DNA of 64,000 nucleotides from Anisodus tanguticus (Eukaryota > Streptophyta > Magnoliopsida > Solanales > Solanaceae), in the NCBI GenBank assembly GCA_034509755.1, contig CM067555.1, positions 22,208,142 to 22,272,141 on the forward strand, in the 5' to 3' direction. Positions 20,979 through 31,355 of this stretch are shown piece after piece; positions within the stretch are counted from its first letter, which is position 1, and each line of letters opens with the position of its first letter. The notes under the pieces were generated by a model that had not been told where the DNA came from, searched no databases, and saw nothing but the letters and a program-made list of their open reading frames with translations. The position numbers were made by a program, and so were the translations under genes.

Positions 20979-22460
20979 GTTTCCTTATAACTCCTCTCCT
21001 TATGACTCCTCTTCGTGTACCTACAAAATAAGCAAACAAGGTTAATAATAAGAGTTCCTCACCAATGCTTATATTGCACTCGTTTGTGTTTGGCTAGCAC
21101 CACTTTATTGTTCTCACCACTCTTGCCTTTTCCCCCCTCAATATATTATCCTTAAGCTCGTCAATAATCTTCAATTTCAAATTGTTTCCTAGTAGTATCC
21201 AAGTATTGGTTTGGAGTGAAAGTTATGTGACACCAAGAACGGACAATCAAAGCAAATGGACAAGATCCAATGAAATTACAACGAAGTTTAAATGATAAAA
21301 GCTTGAAAGAATTGGCACGAAATGAAAATTCGGACTCAAGAACTAGTTAACAATCAAGTAAAAAAAATTACTAATTGTTGATTAGCTTAGAAAAATAAAG
21401 AAATGAGAAGGAAAGAAGAAAAATCAAATTTCAACACTTAGAAAATTGTTTGAGAATTTAGGATGAAAAGTGATGAAATTTATGAATTAATTAGCAAACA
21501 AGTATGATTAATTACTTGTTTTTAATTAATTAGAAGTATAAAATATTAGGAAGATTATAAGAAATCAAATCGGAAAAATTTTGGGTGAAAATCGGATTAA
21601 AACGCCAAAACAGGGCCTGAACATGCCTTAAAATAGAGAAATTTGCTCACTTAAGTTGCACTACACTGCCCTGCAAGTGCGACTGGGCTTCCCCTATAGG
21701 CGCGTGGCTGACGTGGAAACCTACTGGCTGTTTGCGTGGCTGCTGACGTGTTTTTTTAAAAAAAAAATAGAAATTTCGGACAGATATTTCTTTCTTACTT
21801 TTTTCTTTTTTTTTTGTCTTTGGGCCTACAAACACTTTTCAAACCTTTGTCTTGAAGATATTTGGATCAAACACCCTTTTTTGTTTTTTTCTTCAAGATG
21901 AAGGTATGAAGATGCTCAAGACCATGTAGAACACCCAAAATTTTAATCCACCTCAAGCCAACTCCAAATTTCACCAAATTTTGAATCTAAGCTCTTCTTG
22001 ATGTAGAGAACAAAACGCAATAGGTTTCAAGTTCCAATTTCATCTTCTTCAACAAGACCCACTTTCAAGTTCTTAAAGGTTTAAAGGTCCTTCAATGGTG
22101 GATTCTTCAATACTTGTCCAAATGACCTCCAATTTCCACCAAATTTTATAAACAAGCTCCCCTTGATGAGTAGAACAAAACCCACAAACTTTTGAAGCTA
22201 ATATCACCTTCCTTCGCCCAAAACCACTTTCAAGTTTCAAACCTTGAAGCTCCAATAATGGTAGAATGCTCAAAACACCTCTAAATTGAACGAAACTTAA
22301 AATTTAGGTCCAACTAATACTAGGGAACAAGAATTTAGTGTCAAAACAACAAAATTATCACAATTTGTTTTTGGGAATTTTTGGAATTTCGAATTTTGTT
22401 TTTGGATTTTCAAAATAGAAGAACCTAGGATTAAAAATTGTAGATACAATCCTTTAGCCT
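20979..22460 (-). other. long leader of RT-less element with 165 bp repeats
   Basis: About 1.5 kb between primer site and first ORF. No coding region is convincing. From about 21972 to 22320 a unit of about 165 bp recurs two to three times (CACCAAATTTT at 21972 and 22137, a weaker third near 22296). Poly-A/T runs occur at 21750-21820. Confidence 0.6.
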
Positions 22461-22474
22461 AATCTCTGATACCA
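22461..22474 (-). other. primer-binding site of RT-less element
   Basis: The minus strand reads TGGTATCAGAGATT, two bases inside the 5' LTR, matching initiator tRNA-Met. Confidence 0.88.
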
Positions 22475-22476
22475 AA

Positions 22477-23350
22477 TGATACGATCTAATTTGGGAATGT
22501 ATGAAAATAACAATAAAATATGCAAAATTAAACAACACTAAGTAAGATAGGTTTGATAGAAGAAATATAGGTGAGAATAGAAGAAAGAAGGGATTGAAAT
22601 CAAGTAATTGATCACAAACCAAGGAAGAAAAGGCTTGAACTCATGCTTGAATTACCAACTTGGATACATTCAAAGAGAGGTTCAATTGAAGAGATTAAGA
22701 CTAACCCTACACTCGCTAGGAGCACTACACTACACTACAATCTAGAATCTAGTACTAGAGAATCACTCTCAATCAATATTCATCCAAAAATTAAGTAATG
22801 AAATAACAAATGTAGTATTTATACTACTTAGGCTAAGAAGACTACTAAACTATAACAATTATGGCCTTAATGAAGTAAGGGCTTTGTTTGGTGGTCTTTT
22901 CAAGGAATGATGGCTTTGTCTTTAAAGATTGGCCTCTTTGCATAAATGACGACCTCCCGGTCTTGACATATTCATCCAATCCCATGCTTCTTTTCTTCAA
23001 CCAAGTTGAGTCCCTCAAGGATCTCCAAGGTCGCTCCTTGCATGAACATGACTCATATGGCTTGGAGCTCCTCGACATAGTCTCGGGTGAGGGAACTTGA
23101 GTGAGTTGTGTCTTGTTCCTTCCATGCTATTTCTCATAGCTTGATCATCTTCACACATAGGTCTTCAATGGCCTTCAAAGGCTTATCCTTCATCATCAAA
23201 CGGTGTGAGGTGTGAATATACCCGTTTGAGACCCCTTGAAGCTCCTTAAATGTGCTGAATATGCTCTATGGATCATCATTAGTTTGAAGCCAAGTTCCAC
23301 CATAAAACCTAGCTCTAATAATCACCCTTGTGCCATCCCGTATTGTATCA
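22477..23350 (-). repeat. 5' LTR of the RT-less element
   Basis: Begins TGATACGATCT and ends ATTGTATCA; partner of 17057-17929. Confidence 0.92.
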
Positions 23351-23906
23351 TCCATCCACTTAGCATGCCTTGGATTCAACTTTCTTTTCCCATGTAAATA
23401 CTTCAAGGATTCATGATCCGAATATAAGACAAAAGGTTTTGGCCTCAAATAATGTTCCCATTGGACCAAGGATCTCATAATGTTTCACTAAAGAAAGCAA
23501 TATGTCGCTTATATTGAATCAAGATGGCACCAACACCAACTCCACTAGCATCATATTAAACCTCAAATAGTTTCTCAAAGTTCAGAATAGCTAGAACAGG
23601 TGCTTCGCACAACTTTCCCTTCAAGGTTTCAAAAGCTCTTTGTGCTTCTTGGGACCATTTAAACTCACCCTTCTTCATTAGTTCAGTGATAGGGGCAGCA
23701 ATGGTACTAAAATCTTGAATGAAATGACGATAGAAAGACACCAAACAATGGAAACTTCTTGCCTCACTTACATTCATAGGCTCGGGCCAACTCTGGATAG
23801 CTTCCACCTTAGATGGGTCCACATGAATGCCCTCGGATAATACTACGTACCCTAAGAATGGGACACTAGTAATCATAAAAGCAGACTTCTCTAACTTGCC
23901 ATACAA
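23351..23906 (-). pseudogene. CRM-like RT thumb and RNase H, proximal piece
   Basis: The frame 23906-23556 shows FLGYVVLSEGIHVDPSKVEA, then the thumb RSFHCLVSFYRHFIQDF and KGEFKWSQEAQRAFETLK, the start of RNase H. A gap with AILIQYKRHIAFFSE in another frame follows, then SLVQWEHYLRPKPFVLYSDH and LNPRHAKWM ending at the insertion point. The remainder of the domain resumes at 17056. Confidence 0.88.
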
Positions 23907-23924
23907 CTTTACTTATCTTAACTT

Positions 23925-24341
23925 CTAGAATATAGTTTCTAGATGCGACAAGTGAGATTCCCTATCTTGACTATAAATAAAGATATCATCTAAGTAAACC
24001 ACAACAAATTTACCCATGAACGGTTGTAGCACCTCGTTAATGAGCTTCATGAAAGAGCTAGGAGCATTACACAATCCAAATGGCATCACAAGCCACTTGT
24101 ACAAGACATACTTGGTTTTGAAAGCCGTCTTCCATTCATCTCCCTCTCGTATTCTCATTTGATGGTAGCCACTCCTTAAATCTATCTTGGAGAACAACTT
24201 GGCCCCACTCAATTCATCAAAAAGATTATCCAATCTTGGCATAGGAAACCTATACTTCATGGTGATGTTATTAACCGCTCGGCTATCGATACACATGCAC
24301 CAAGTTCCATCTTTCTTTGGCACCAACAGGGCGGGTAGCAC
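23925..24341 (-). pseudogene. CRM-like reverse transcriptase palm
   Basis: An open frame holding the RT core: PKKDGTWCMCIDSRAVN, FSKIDLRSGYHQMRIREGDE (first catalytic Asp), MPFGLCNAPSSF and VVVYLDDIFIYS (catalytic DD). It is the best-preserved RT in the window. A stop at 23925 and one at 24342-24350 (between GFIR and LPALLVPK) separate it from its neighbours. Confidence 0.9.
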
Positions 24342-24356
24342 ACATGGACTAAGGCT

Positions 24357-25150
24357 TTATCGGATAAATCCTTTGTCTAATAATTCTTGCACTTGTCTTT
24401 GCAATTCCTTAGCCTCTTCTGGATTACATCTATAGGCTAGAGGATTAGGTAATAAACCTCCCAGAATAAAATCAATAGCATGTTCAATACCTCTTATTGG
24501 TGGTATACCGGGTGCAAGGTCATCCAGAAATACATCTTCAAATTTCTTCAAGTGTTCTTTCAAGTCGGCATCCTCAACCGCATCTCCCACAAGACTCTTC
24601 TTATCCTTGCACTTCAATGCATATATGGGACTCCTATTTTTCAACTCCTCGTCGATCTCCCGCGCATCAAGCAAGAGGGTCTCGGGTTTCTCCTTGCGGT
24701 TCTTGGCAATTTGGATCTTCATTTTCTTCACCTCACTAGGTGACAATGGTACCAACCAGATCTTCTTATCATTCTTTTGAAAAGAATAGCAATTCTTTTC
24801 TCCATCATGTTGCACTTTCCTATCAAATTGCCATGGCCTGCCCAATAAAATATGACAAACATCCATAGGTAGGATGTCACACCATATCTCATCTTCATAC
24901 TTACCAACCCAAAAACTAACAAGAGCTTGTTTCATTACCTTTAGCCCTTCGTCTTCGTTCACCCATTGGAGAGCATATGGTTTAAGATGGTTGCGGGTAG
25001 GCAATTTCAATTCTTCCACCATTTATATGGAGGCCATGTTGGCACAACTTGCTCCATCAATGATCATATTACATACCTTGTATTTTACCTTGCATCGAGT
25101 GTAATATAGTTGCTTTCTTTGTGTCTCCTTATGTTCTTCAAGTTAAACAG
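24357..25150 (-). pseudogene. CRM-like protease and RT N-terminus
   Basis: From about 25140 it reads LYYTRCKVKYKVCNMIIDGASCANMAS, the retropepsin active site in DGAS form. A stop intervenes, then MVEELKLPTRNHLKPYALQW, the conserved EIWCDILPMDVCHILLGRPW, a linker, and FLDDLAPGIPPIRGIEHAID with ELLDKGFIR at the RT start. The frame from 25022 to 24357 is open for 221 codons. Confidence 0.87.
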
Positions 25151-25160
25151 TCAACACACG

Positions 25161-25460
25161 TCAGAGTACTAAACTTCCACTCTCATTCGCAAGATCAACA
25201 TCTTCCTCTATGGCTTTCTTGACTCCGGGTTCCTCAATAACAAAGGGATCCCTAAACTCTTGATATTCTTCACTTTCATGCCTTGGGTTGTTTTGTACAA
25301 CCCCAGACTTGGCATTATTATTTGTGGCTCGCCCCGCAAATTCTTTTCTCAAGATTTGCGCTTGTTCCACAAATAAGTCACTTATGATCCTCCGTTGTTC
25401 TGCCTTTATGTTAGCCGTAGCGTCAAGCCATGTGATGGGAATACCTTGATATGATACCAA
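25161..25460 (-). pseudogene. gag N-terminal remnant of CRM-like element
   Basis: A 99-codon frame starting within the primer site (MVSYQGIPITWLDATANIKA), with a helical Gln/Arg-rich stretch. Capsid and zinc-knuckle sequences expected next are absent: the protease region follows within about 30 bases of its stop. The simplest reading is a deletion of most of gag. The start codon itself may be accidental. Confidence 0.45.
25448..25459 (-). other. primer-binding site of CRM-like element
   Basis: The minus strand reads TGGTATCATATC three bases inside the 5' LTR; the first eight bases match initiator tRNA-Met. Confidence 0.75.
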
Positions 25461-25462
25461 AC

Positions 25463-26714
25463 TGATGTATATAAGAAGGAGATTGTATGGTTACGTGGGT
25501 CAGAGTTGTATTGGGATCGGGTGGATATGAAAATGGGGGTCAAATGGAAGCTGGCGGGTTTCCGGGAAGTGTGTGTTTGGTGGGGGGTGTGCGGGTGAAT
25601 TTGGAGGGTGTTGGGATAAGTAATTTGGAGGGGAAGAACTATACATGTTTTGGGTTATGTTGGTGGTTGGGTGGTGGTAAGGTGGACGAAACTAGTTGGG
25701 ACAGTAATGTTGGCGAAATCGGGGTGTGATCGGGACGATAGAGAATTGGTTGGGGGTTTCGGGTGTTTATGGGAGGAGTCGGTTAATGAACTTTTGGATG
25801 TGAGTTGGGGAAGTGTTGAAGTGTATTGGGGTGCAAGGAATTATGCAGTTTGGACAAGGATGGGCACGAAATTGATAAACAAATTTGTGTGCGGGTATGG
25901 TAATGTAGGTCGAGAAGACCTTCAATGTGTTTGTAACAAGTAACCAGATAGAACCTTGGCTTGGGTATAGTTAGATAAAAAAAGTTCTAACTATACTTAC
26001 ACCGAGGGTTTGAAACACAAAAGGACCAAGGGGTGGCCCACAAAAGGACCGGGATTTGGACCACAAAAGGACCAAGGGTTGGACCACAAAAGGTCCGACT
26101 AAGATAACAACACAAAAGTTGAAAACATAGCAAGTTTGAGTAAACTTAAATATATTTCATAAAACTTCAATGTCCCCTTAGATCAATTACATATCCTATT
26201 TATACTAGTTCTAGACCTTCTAGAATAGCAAGCAATAAAGACACAAACATGGCACTCGACTGAATTGGAAAGGGGAAGGTGTCCGACCGGTTTGGAAGAA
26301 AGGAAAATGCCCAACTCTTTATGTTCTCTAGGCCACCCCTTTATGTCATCCATGTAGATAAATGCATGAACTAGCTAGTTTATGAATTACCTCATTAGGG
26401 CACGTTGGAAGCTTCTTATTCTAGATGATTCTCGGCCTAGTCATCTCATCCTATTACATGGCCTAGTAATTAAGCTATAAGGAAATTAAGCTAGGAATTA
26501 AAATAAGCTAACAGTTGGTCTCGGCCAAGACCTATATAAAATCCGAAAATAAGTGTCACTTGGCTTGGATCTTCAAGTCTTTTCTTCAATTCCACTCCAC
26601 ACTCCATTCCACGTTAGGCATGTCATCGTAGGATGGTTAGAAATCTTTGGCACTCCTAGCAAATCACCTCGCGGATGATGTTGGAAACTTAAGTTCATGG
26701 CCTTCTTTTCATCA
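25463..26714 (-). repeat. 5' LTR of CRM-like element
   Basis: Runs from TGATGTATAT at the primer side to ATCA at the GATAA duplication; partner of 14506-15737, about 20 bp longer. Confidence 0.9.
26010..26098. repeat. short tandem repeats in CRM-like LTR
   Basis: The motif CACAAAAGGACC with a variable AAGGGGTGG or GGGTTGG spacer recurs four times at about 22-25 bp spacing. The partner LTR has three copies near 15058-15118. Confidence 0.75.
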
Positions 26715-27377
26715 GATAACATATGAAAACATAAGATATGATGTAAGAGATATGGAATCAGAAGTCAACCTGAAACTCACAAGAAGCCTCTGAGGTTATA
26801 CCCTATCACAAGTATGAATATATATGCATGTCTGTAAATCAATCCACTCGACGGGGCTATGTAATATCATATCAAGCCGCTCTGTGGGGAAAGTCATATC
26901 ATAGTATATAGTACTTGGCCTCAAAGAGGAATCTATCGTTCCTTGTCTTGATAGGACTAGGTAGTATCAAAACCAACTGCAGTGGTATGCACATATAAGT
27001 GTCGTACCTGGCCGACTATAGAACGACTCAACGAGAAACTAGATACATATAGATAAGTGCAATTTATACCAGACCTCACAGGACATCAAAGCAGAGATGG
27101 AATGACCTATCATCCTTATCCTCCGACTATGATTATTGGTGATACATTCTTGAATTTCAATATAATCATTTTGGAACATATGGAATCTCAAAGATGCTTA
27201 TGAAAGGTGAAATCATAAGGAATATGATTGACGTTATCAAATAAGGAATATCGTTAGCTTGTTACATGAGATGAAACTCATTTTTAAGGAAACATTTTAT
27301 CAAGTCATATTGGGAAGGAAAGTTTGCCTTACATACCTTGTCGATGAAGCTAGTTACATTTCGTAGAGCCTTGCACG
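26715..27377 (-). repeat. 5' LTR of Tekay element, outer part
   Basis: Continues the LTR from GATAACATATG, parallel to 7025-7693. Homology stops after GAGCCTTGCAC near 27377, so about 950 bases of the LTR are missing. Confidence 0.88.
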
Positions 27378-29225
27378 CGGACCCTTGGGAAACCTTACCT
27401 TGTAATTTATTTTTTAGGCATGCCCAACTCTATTCCCAATGCCTCTCTTCTTGAAGTTCCAAAAGACCCGAGCATGGCTGCCCAGATTGTTCAACAGGCA
27501 CATGAGAGAAAAAGGCTTCATAAGGACTCTTCTTCTAGCCCCCGGCTAAGTTCCAAGTGGTCCAAAACAAGCGTTCCTGACAGAGGTGATCATACTTCTC
27601 CTAGTACTCTTGGTGTGACAGAATTGACGATTGGTTCCCTCCCCGTGGTTGACCTAGATAGTGAAGGTCTTGATGAGGATGAGCAGCCTCTGGAGAGAAG
27701 AAGGTTTGAGGTCCCCTATTTTTTTGTTGAAATGGAAATTCACAGCAATGTGGACACCCATCCAGGTGCAAATTTTCTCCTATTGGATCGAGTGCGGCTA
27801 TCTGGCTCCCCGCATCATCCCTACTTGTCGCTTCCACTTGTGTTCTACCATTGGCCCGTGAAGGTTTTGAGCCACCATTTCTCCCGATCGTTCAATCTCC
27901 ATTGCTATAGGATAAACAAGAGAGGTTTCCCTCTCCAGAATGCATTCCTTCCCCACAGAGGGAAGAGTTAGTGAATGTATACCCGGCACCAGCTATAGAA
28001 CTTAGAGATATCAAATCCGTTGCCTTCCAAATTTCATCTAATTGCCATTTGCTATCTAAGCATGTGGGAGTGGACAATTATATGAAATATGTGGACTTAG
28101 AGAAGGACCAAATGAAAGCCCTGTCTACAAAGTATGCCATTAACAAAGGCATGCACGATGCTGCTAAGGTAGAAACCTTTCCTTTCTAATACTTTGCTTT
28201 CCCTTTTGCTAAATCCTGAACTTAAAACCTTTGTTCAGGCCAACTTCCTTTGCTATGACAGGCTCCAACGACTAATTGAAGAGAAATCGTCTCTTGTGAA
28301 TGAGAGAGACAATGTTGTGGATCAAATTTCAGCAGAAAAAACTAAGCTCACGAAAGTTAACGAGATAGAAGACAGACTCGCCCGGTCTGAGAATGAGATG
28401 GACTGAGGCCTCCAACTCTATTTATGATTTGATGATGCGCCTATCTGGTATCGAGGCCACTGTGAATACCTTTAACAAGTGCCTCAAAATCAAAGAAACC
28501 AAAGACAAGGACCTTCACAAGGAAAATAAATCCTTAAGGTCTTGTCTATCTACCCTGGCTACACAGACTGAGAAACATCGGGAGGCAAATGTAGAATTTA
28601 CTAAGGCCAATGAGCTACTTCGTTCAACCAATGCCGACCTTACTTGCACTGTCGAACTCACAGAAACTCAACTCTAAGCTACCATTGACAAATGTACTTG
28701 TCTATGGTGAGTAGCGGTTATAAGATGCTCCGTAATGACGTGGAGGCAGTGTAAGCATGAAGCATTGCGGATATTGATGCCGAAATTGAAGAAGTTTTGC
28801 ATTTGGAATTAGCTTCAGAGGAAGAGCCAAATGAGCCTCTTCCAATGGGAAAAGAGGGTGCATCGAGCGATGGGGAAGAGGAAGATGAAAATCTTCCAGA
28901 AGCTAACATTCCTCCTTCCACCGAACCCCAAGTAGCTCTACCGTTTACTTCTTATGATGCCCTCGAAGTTGCAATATCTGAATTGCCTCCTTTAGCCTCG
29001 ATCTCTCAAGATCTCAACTGACCGTGTTACTTTGTTTTGGAAACACCTCCGGTGAACCATGGAACGAGTGTGTCGATCCCTTTCATGCGGGTTTATCTTG
29101 TACTCGGGTCACTTTTGGGCCTAGTTTATCTTTGAATGAATGGAACTCTTATTTTTTTAGACTTCTCTGTTTGGAAGACTATTATTTAAAGCTTTTCTTT
29201 ACGCTTTTGATTAAAGGAAAATAAT
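27378..29225 (+). pseudogene. decayed coiled-coil gene of plant-repeat type
   Basis: Consecutive plus-strand frames look like parts of one protein. The N-terminal part from 27420 is Ser/Lys-rich (HERKRLHKDSSSSPRLSSK) with an acidic DLDSEGLDEDEQP. A middle part is at 27971-28170. A coiled coil spans 28240-28677 (LIEEKSSLVNERDNVVDQIS, LHKENKSLRSCLSTLA). An acidic C-terminus ends at 29021. A pyrimidine-rich TTATTTTTTAG precedes the first frame. A possible 70-base intron runs from GTAGAAACC at about 28169 to TTTGTTCAG at about 28238. Stops near 27970, 28390, 28677 and 28755 show decay. Proteins of this build are common in Solanaceae repeats, but I cannot name a family or function. Confidence 0.5.
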
Positions 29226-29474
29226 TTTGTCAACCTTATAGACACTTTCAAGCCGTGGCTTTTAGTTTACTAATCTTTCACTTCCGAAGTAGAGTCTGAG
29301 GTTTCTAAACTACCTTTGACAATTTCCACAATCTAAGACTGAAGCCTTTAACGACTTTTGAAAAGACATTAATCGAATCATCCATTTAAAAGATGTTCTT
29401 TTCTTTAGGATTCCATGGCCTTAAAATTGATTCCGGGCTAGCTTGTAGTCCCGATCAATATTTATCCGTGTGCT
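29226..29474. other. unassigned spacer
   Basis: AT-rich sequence between the coiled-coil remnant and the first recognisable Tekay pol fragment; possibly 3' untranslated sequence of the former. Nothing else seen. Confidence 0.4.
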
Positions 29475-29484
29475 TTAAGTAGCC

Positions 29485-29820
29485 GAAGGACTCCATCTCA
29501 TACAAGTTCCAACATCGGCTTCTTCTGCAGGGAAATCCCCTCATTCATTCAGACTAACTTGGGGTCATCAAACTATCTTGTTTTCACCTCTACTATGAAG
29601 GTTGTTTCTGTGGTATTTTGCACCACCGCTCCACCATCATCTATTTAGAAAAGTCGCACATTTAAACTGGTTAGGCGACTTAGTTCTTTGGTCATTTTCA
29701 ACATATTGGCTTCAATAACATCAAAATTCTATATAGACTTGCGGCTTAAGGCATTAGCTATGAGATTTGCCTTACCAGGGTGGTATAAAATATCAATGTT
29801 GTAATCTTTTAATAATTATG
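29485..29820 (-). repeat. duplicated pol segment, copy 1
   Basis: The RNase H end/integrase start region of Tekay pol. It is closely similar to 30022-30352 in the same orientation. It continues into an integrase zinc-finger fragment near 29840-29930 (spacing broken). Confidence 0.8.
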
Positions 29821-30021
29821 ATGCTCGATCTTAACTTGCTAAAAATTCGGGCATTGACCTACAAATGCTGAAATATCATTCTTCATGTCATTGCACTAGT
29901 AAACCTGTCGGAGATCGTGGTACATTTTTTTGAGCCAGGATAAATGGAATTCCTGTACTGGCAGCCATAATTTTGCTTCCAAGTCCCCCTATGCCTAGTA
30001 CACATAGTGGACCCTGATATA

Positions 30022-30352
30022 TAAGGACTGCGTCTCATGCAAGTTCCAACATCAGCTTCTTCAGTAGGTAAATCCCCTATTTCATTCGGACCAATTCTGG
30101 GTCATCAAACTGTCTTGCTTTCAACTCTGCTATGAAGGTTCATTCTGCGGTATTCTACATCACCACTCCACTGTCATCCGTCTGCAAAAGTCACACATTA
30201 AACTGGCTAGGCGACATAATTCTTTGGTCATTTCCAACTTATTGGCTTCAATAACATCCAAACTCCCATAGACTTGCTGCTTAAGGCATCAGCTATGACA
30301 TTTTCCTTACCGGGGTGGTATAAAATATCAACGTCGTAATCCTTTAATATCA
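30022..30352 (-). repeat. duplicated pol segment, copy 2
   Basis: The minus strand reads VDILYHPGKENVIADALS-like residues followed by the connection toward integrase. Direct repeat of 29485-29820. Confidence 0.8.
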
Positions 30353-30455
30353 AGGGCAGAGATTACTGATGTCGAATCAAGATAATGAGTTGGATAGTTT
30401 ACCCCATGCTTTCTTAACTACCTTGAAGCGTATGCTATGCCTTTCCTATGCTGCA

Positions 30456-31355
30456 TCACAACATATCCTTGGCCAACTCTGGAGGCATCACAGTAAACCA
30501 CATACCCATGGCACCTTTGGGGATAACTAACATAGGTGCCGATGTCAACCTATTCTTCAACTCTTGAAAACTGTGCTCACACACATCTGACCACTGAAAC
30601 TTAGCTGCCTTGTGAGTGAGATTGGTCATAGGTGCAAAGATAGAAGAAAAACCTTCCACGAATCTCTGATAATATCATGCTAAGCCCAAAAAGCTACGTA
30701 CCTCGGTAGGTGTCATGGGCCTTGGCCAATTCTTTATAGCTTCAATCTTTTGATGATCCACCTTAATACCTTATGATGAGACAATATGGCCCTAAGAGGT
30801 AATAGAGTTTAACCAGAATTTGCATTTGGTAAATTTGGCATATAACTTACAATCTTAAAATGTCGGTAAATGATCTGCATGTTCGGCTTCTGATTGAGAA
30901 TATACCAGAATATCGTTAATAAACACTATTACAAATATATATAGGAACAACGTAAATACTCGGTTCATTAGGTCCATAAAGGCTACCGGCGCATTAGTCA
31001 GACTAAAAGACATAACAAGAAACTCGTAATGACCATATCTATTCCTAAAAGTAGTCTTTGAAATATCTTTCTCTTTAACCCGTAAGTGATAATATCCAGA
31101 TCTGAGATCAATATTTGAGAAATACTTAGCGCTCTGCAATTGATAAAAAAAATCGTCAATTCTAGGGAGTGGATACTTGTTTTTAATAGTCACTTTATTC
31201 AGCTGATGGTAATCAGTACACGTTCTTAATGAACCATCATTCTTATGAAAAAATAACATTGGTGCACCCCACGGGGATGTATTGGGCCTATTAAATCCCT
31301 TCACCAGAAGATCTTTCAACTGAACTTTTAATTTTTTAACCTCGACATGAGCCAT
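30456..31355 (-). pseudogene. Tekay-2 reverse transcriptase and RNase H start
   Basis: The frame 31355-30855 is open for 166 codons and holds VQLKDLLVKGF, WGAPMLFFHKNDGSLRTC, FSNIDLRSGYYHLRVKEKD (catalytic Asp; preceding Lys replaced by Asn) and VIVFINDILVYSQS. Here the usual FIDD is FIND, so one of the two metal-binding Asp residues is lost. A frameshift after 30855 leads to the thumb region. The frame 30659-30456 covers FQELKNRLTSAPMLVIP, the RNase H start. The enzyme is dead by this substitution alone. Confidence 0.87.

Larger units (their letters stand above)
17057..23350 (-). mobile_element. non-autonomous RT-less LTR element nested in RNase H
   Basis: A 6.29 kb element with LTRs of 873-874 bp (about 93% alike over sampled stretches), a primer site TGGTATCAGAGATT and a polypurine tract. 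Both LTRs have the 9-base inverted termini TGATACGAT and ATCGTATCA. Target duplication is GCCAT (17052-17056) versus TCCAT (23351-23355). The interior has a 1.5 kb leader and a series of broken minus-strand reading frames: an acidic Gly/Tyr/Asp-rich ORF, a retropepsin-like segment, a long acidic Ser/Asp/Glu-rich ORF and a C-terminal ORF. No RT, RNase H or integrase motif is seen, so it would need enzymes from a related chromovirus. Confidence 0.9.
14506..26714 (-). mobile_element. CRM-like Ty3/gypsy element nested in Tekay 5' LTR
   Basis: The ends are TGAAG and ATCA, flanked by a perfect duplication GATAA at 14501-14505 and 26715-26719; the Tekay LTR resumes exactly after it. LTRs are 14506-15737 and 25463-26714, about 88-90% alike. 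Removing the inner insertion leaves about 5.9 kb, short because most of gag is missing. The protease of IIDGASC type, the integrase tail that runs into the LTR and the absence of a standard chromodomain suggest a CRM/Reina-type chromovirus. The clade is tentative. Confidence 0.9.
6491..27377 (-). mobile_element. Tekay-type Ty3/gypsy chromovirus, nested host element
   Basis: Read on the minus strand, the element has gag, protease, RT, RNase H, integrase and a chromodomain, flanked by long LTRs. The 3' LTR is 6491-8640. The 5' LTR is split into 13971-14505 and 26715-27377 by a later insertion and lacks roughly its outer 950 bases. The order and the C-terminal chromodomain are those of the Tekay/Del lineage. 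LTR divergence over a sampled 335 bases is about 13%. Without the nested insertion the element is about 8.7 kb. The outer end abuts an unrelated coiled-coil gene remnant, so no target duplication remains. Confidence 0.9.

Noticed and set aside
25487..25943. Gly/Trp/Val-rich plus-strand frames in the CRM-like LTR
   Set aside because: They come from a G-rich LTR region, are not conserved as frames in the partner LTR, and have no domain.
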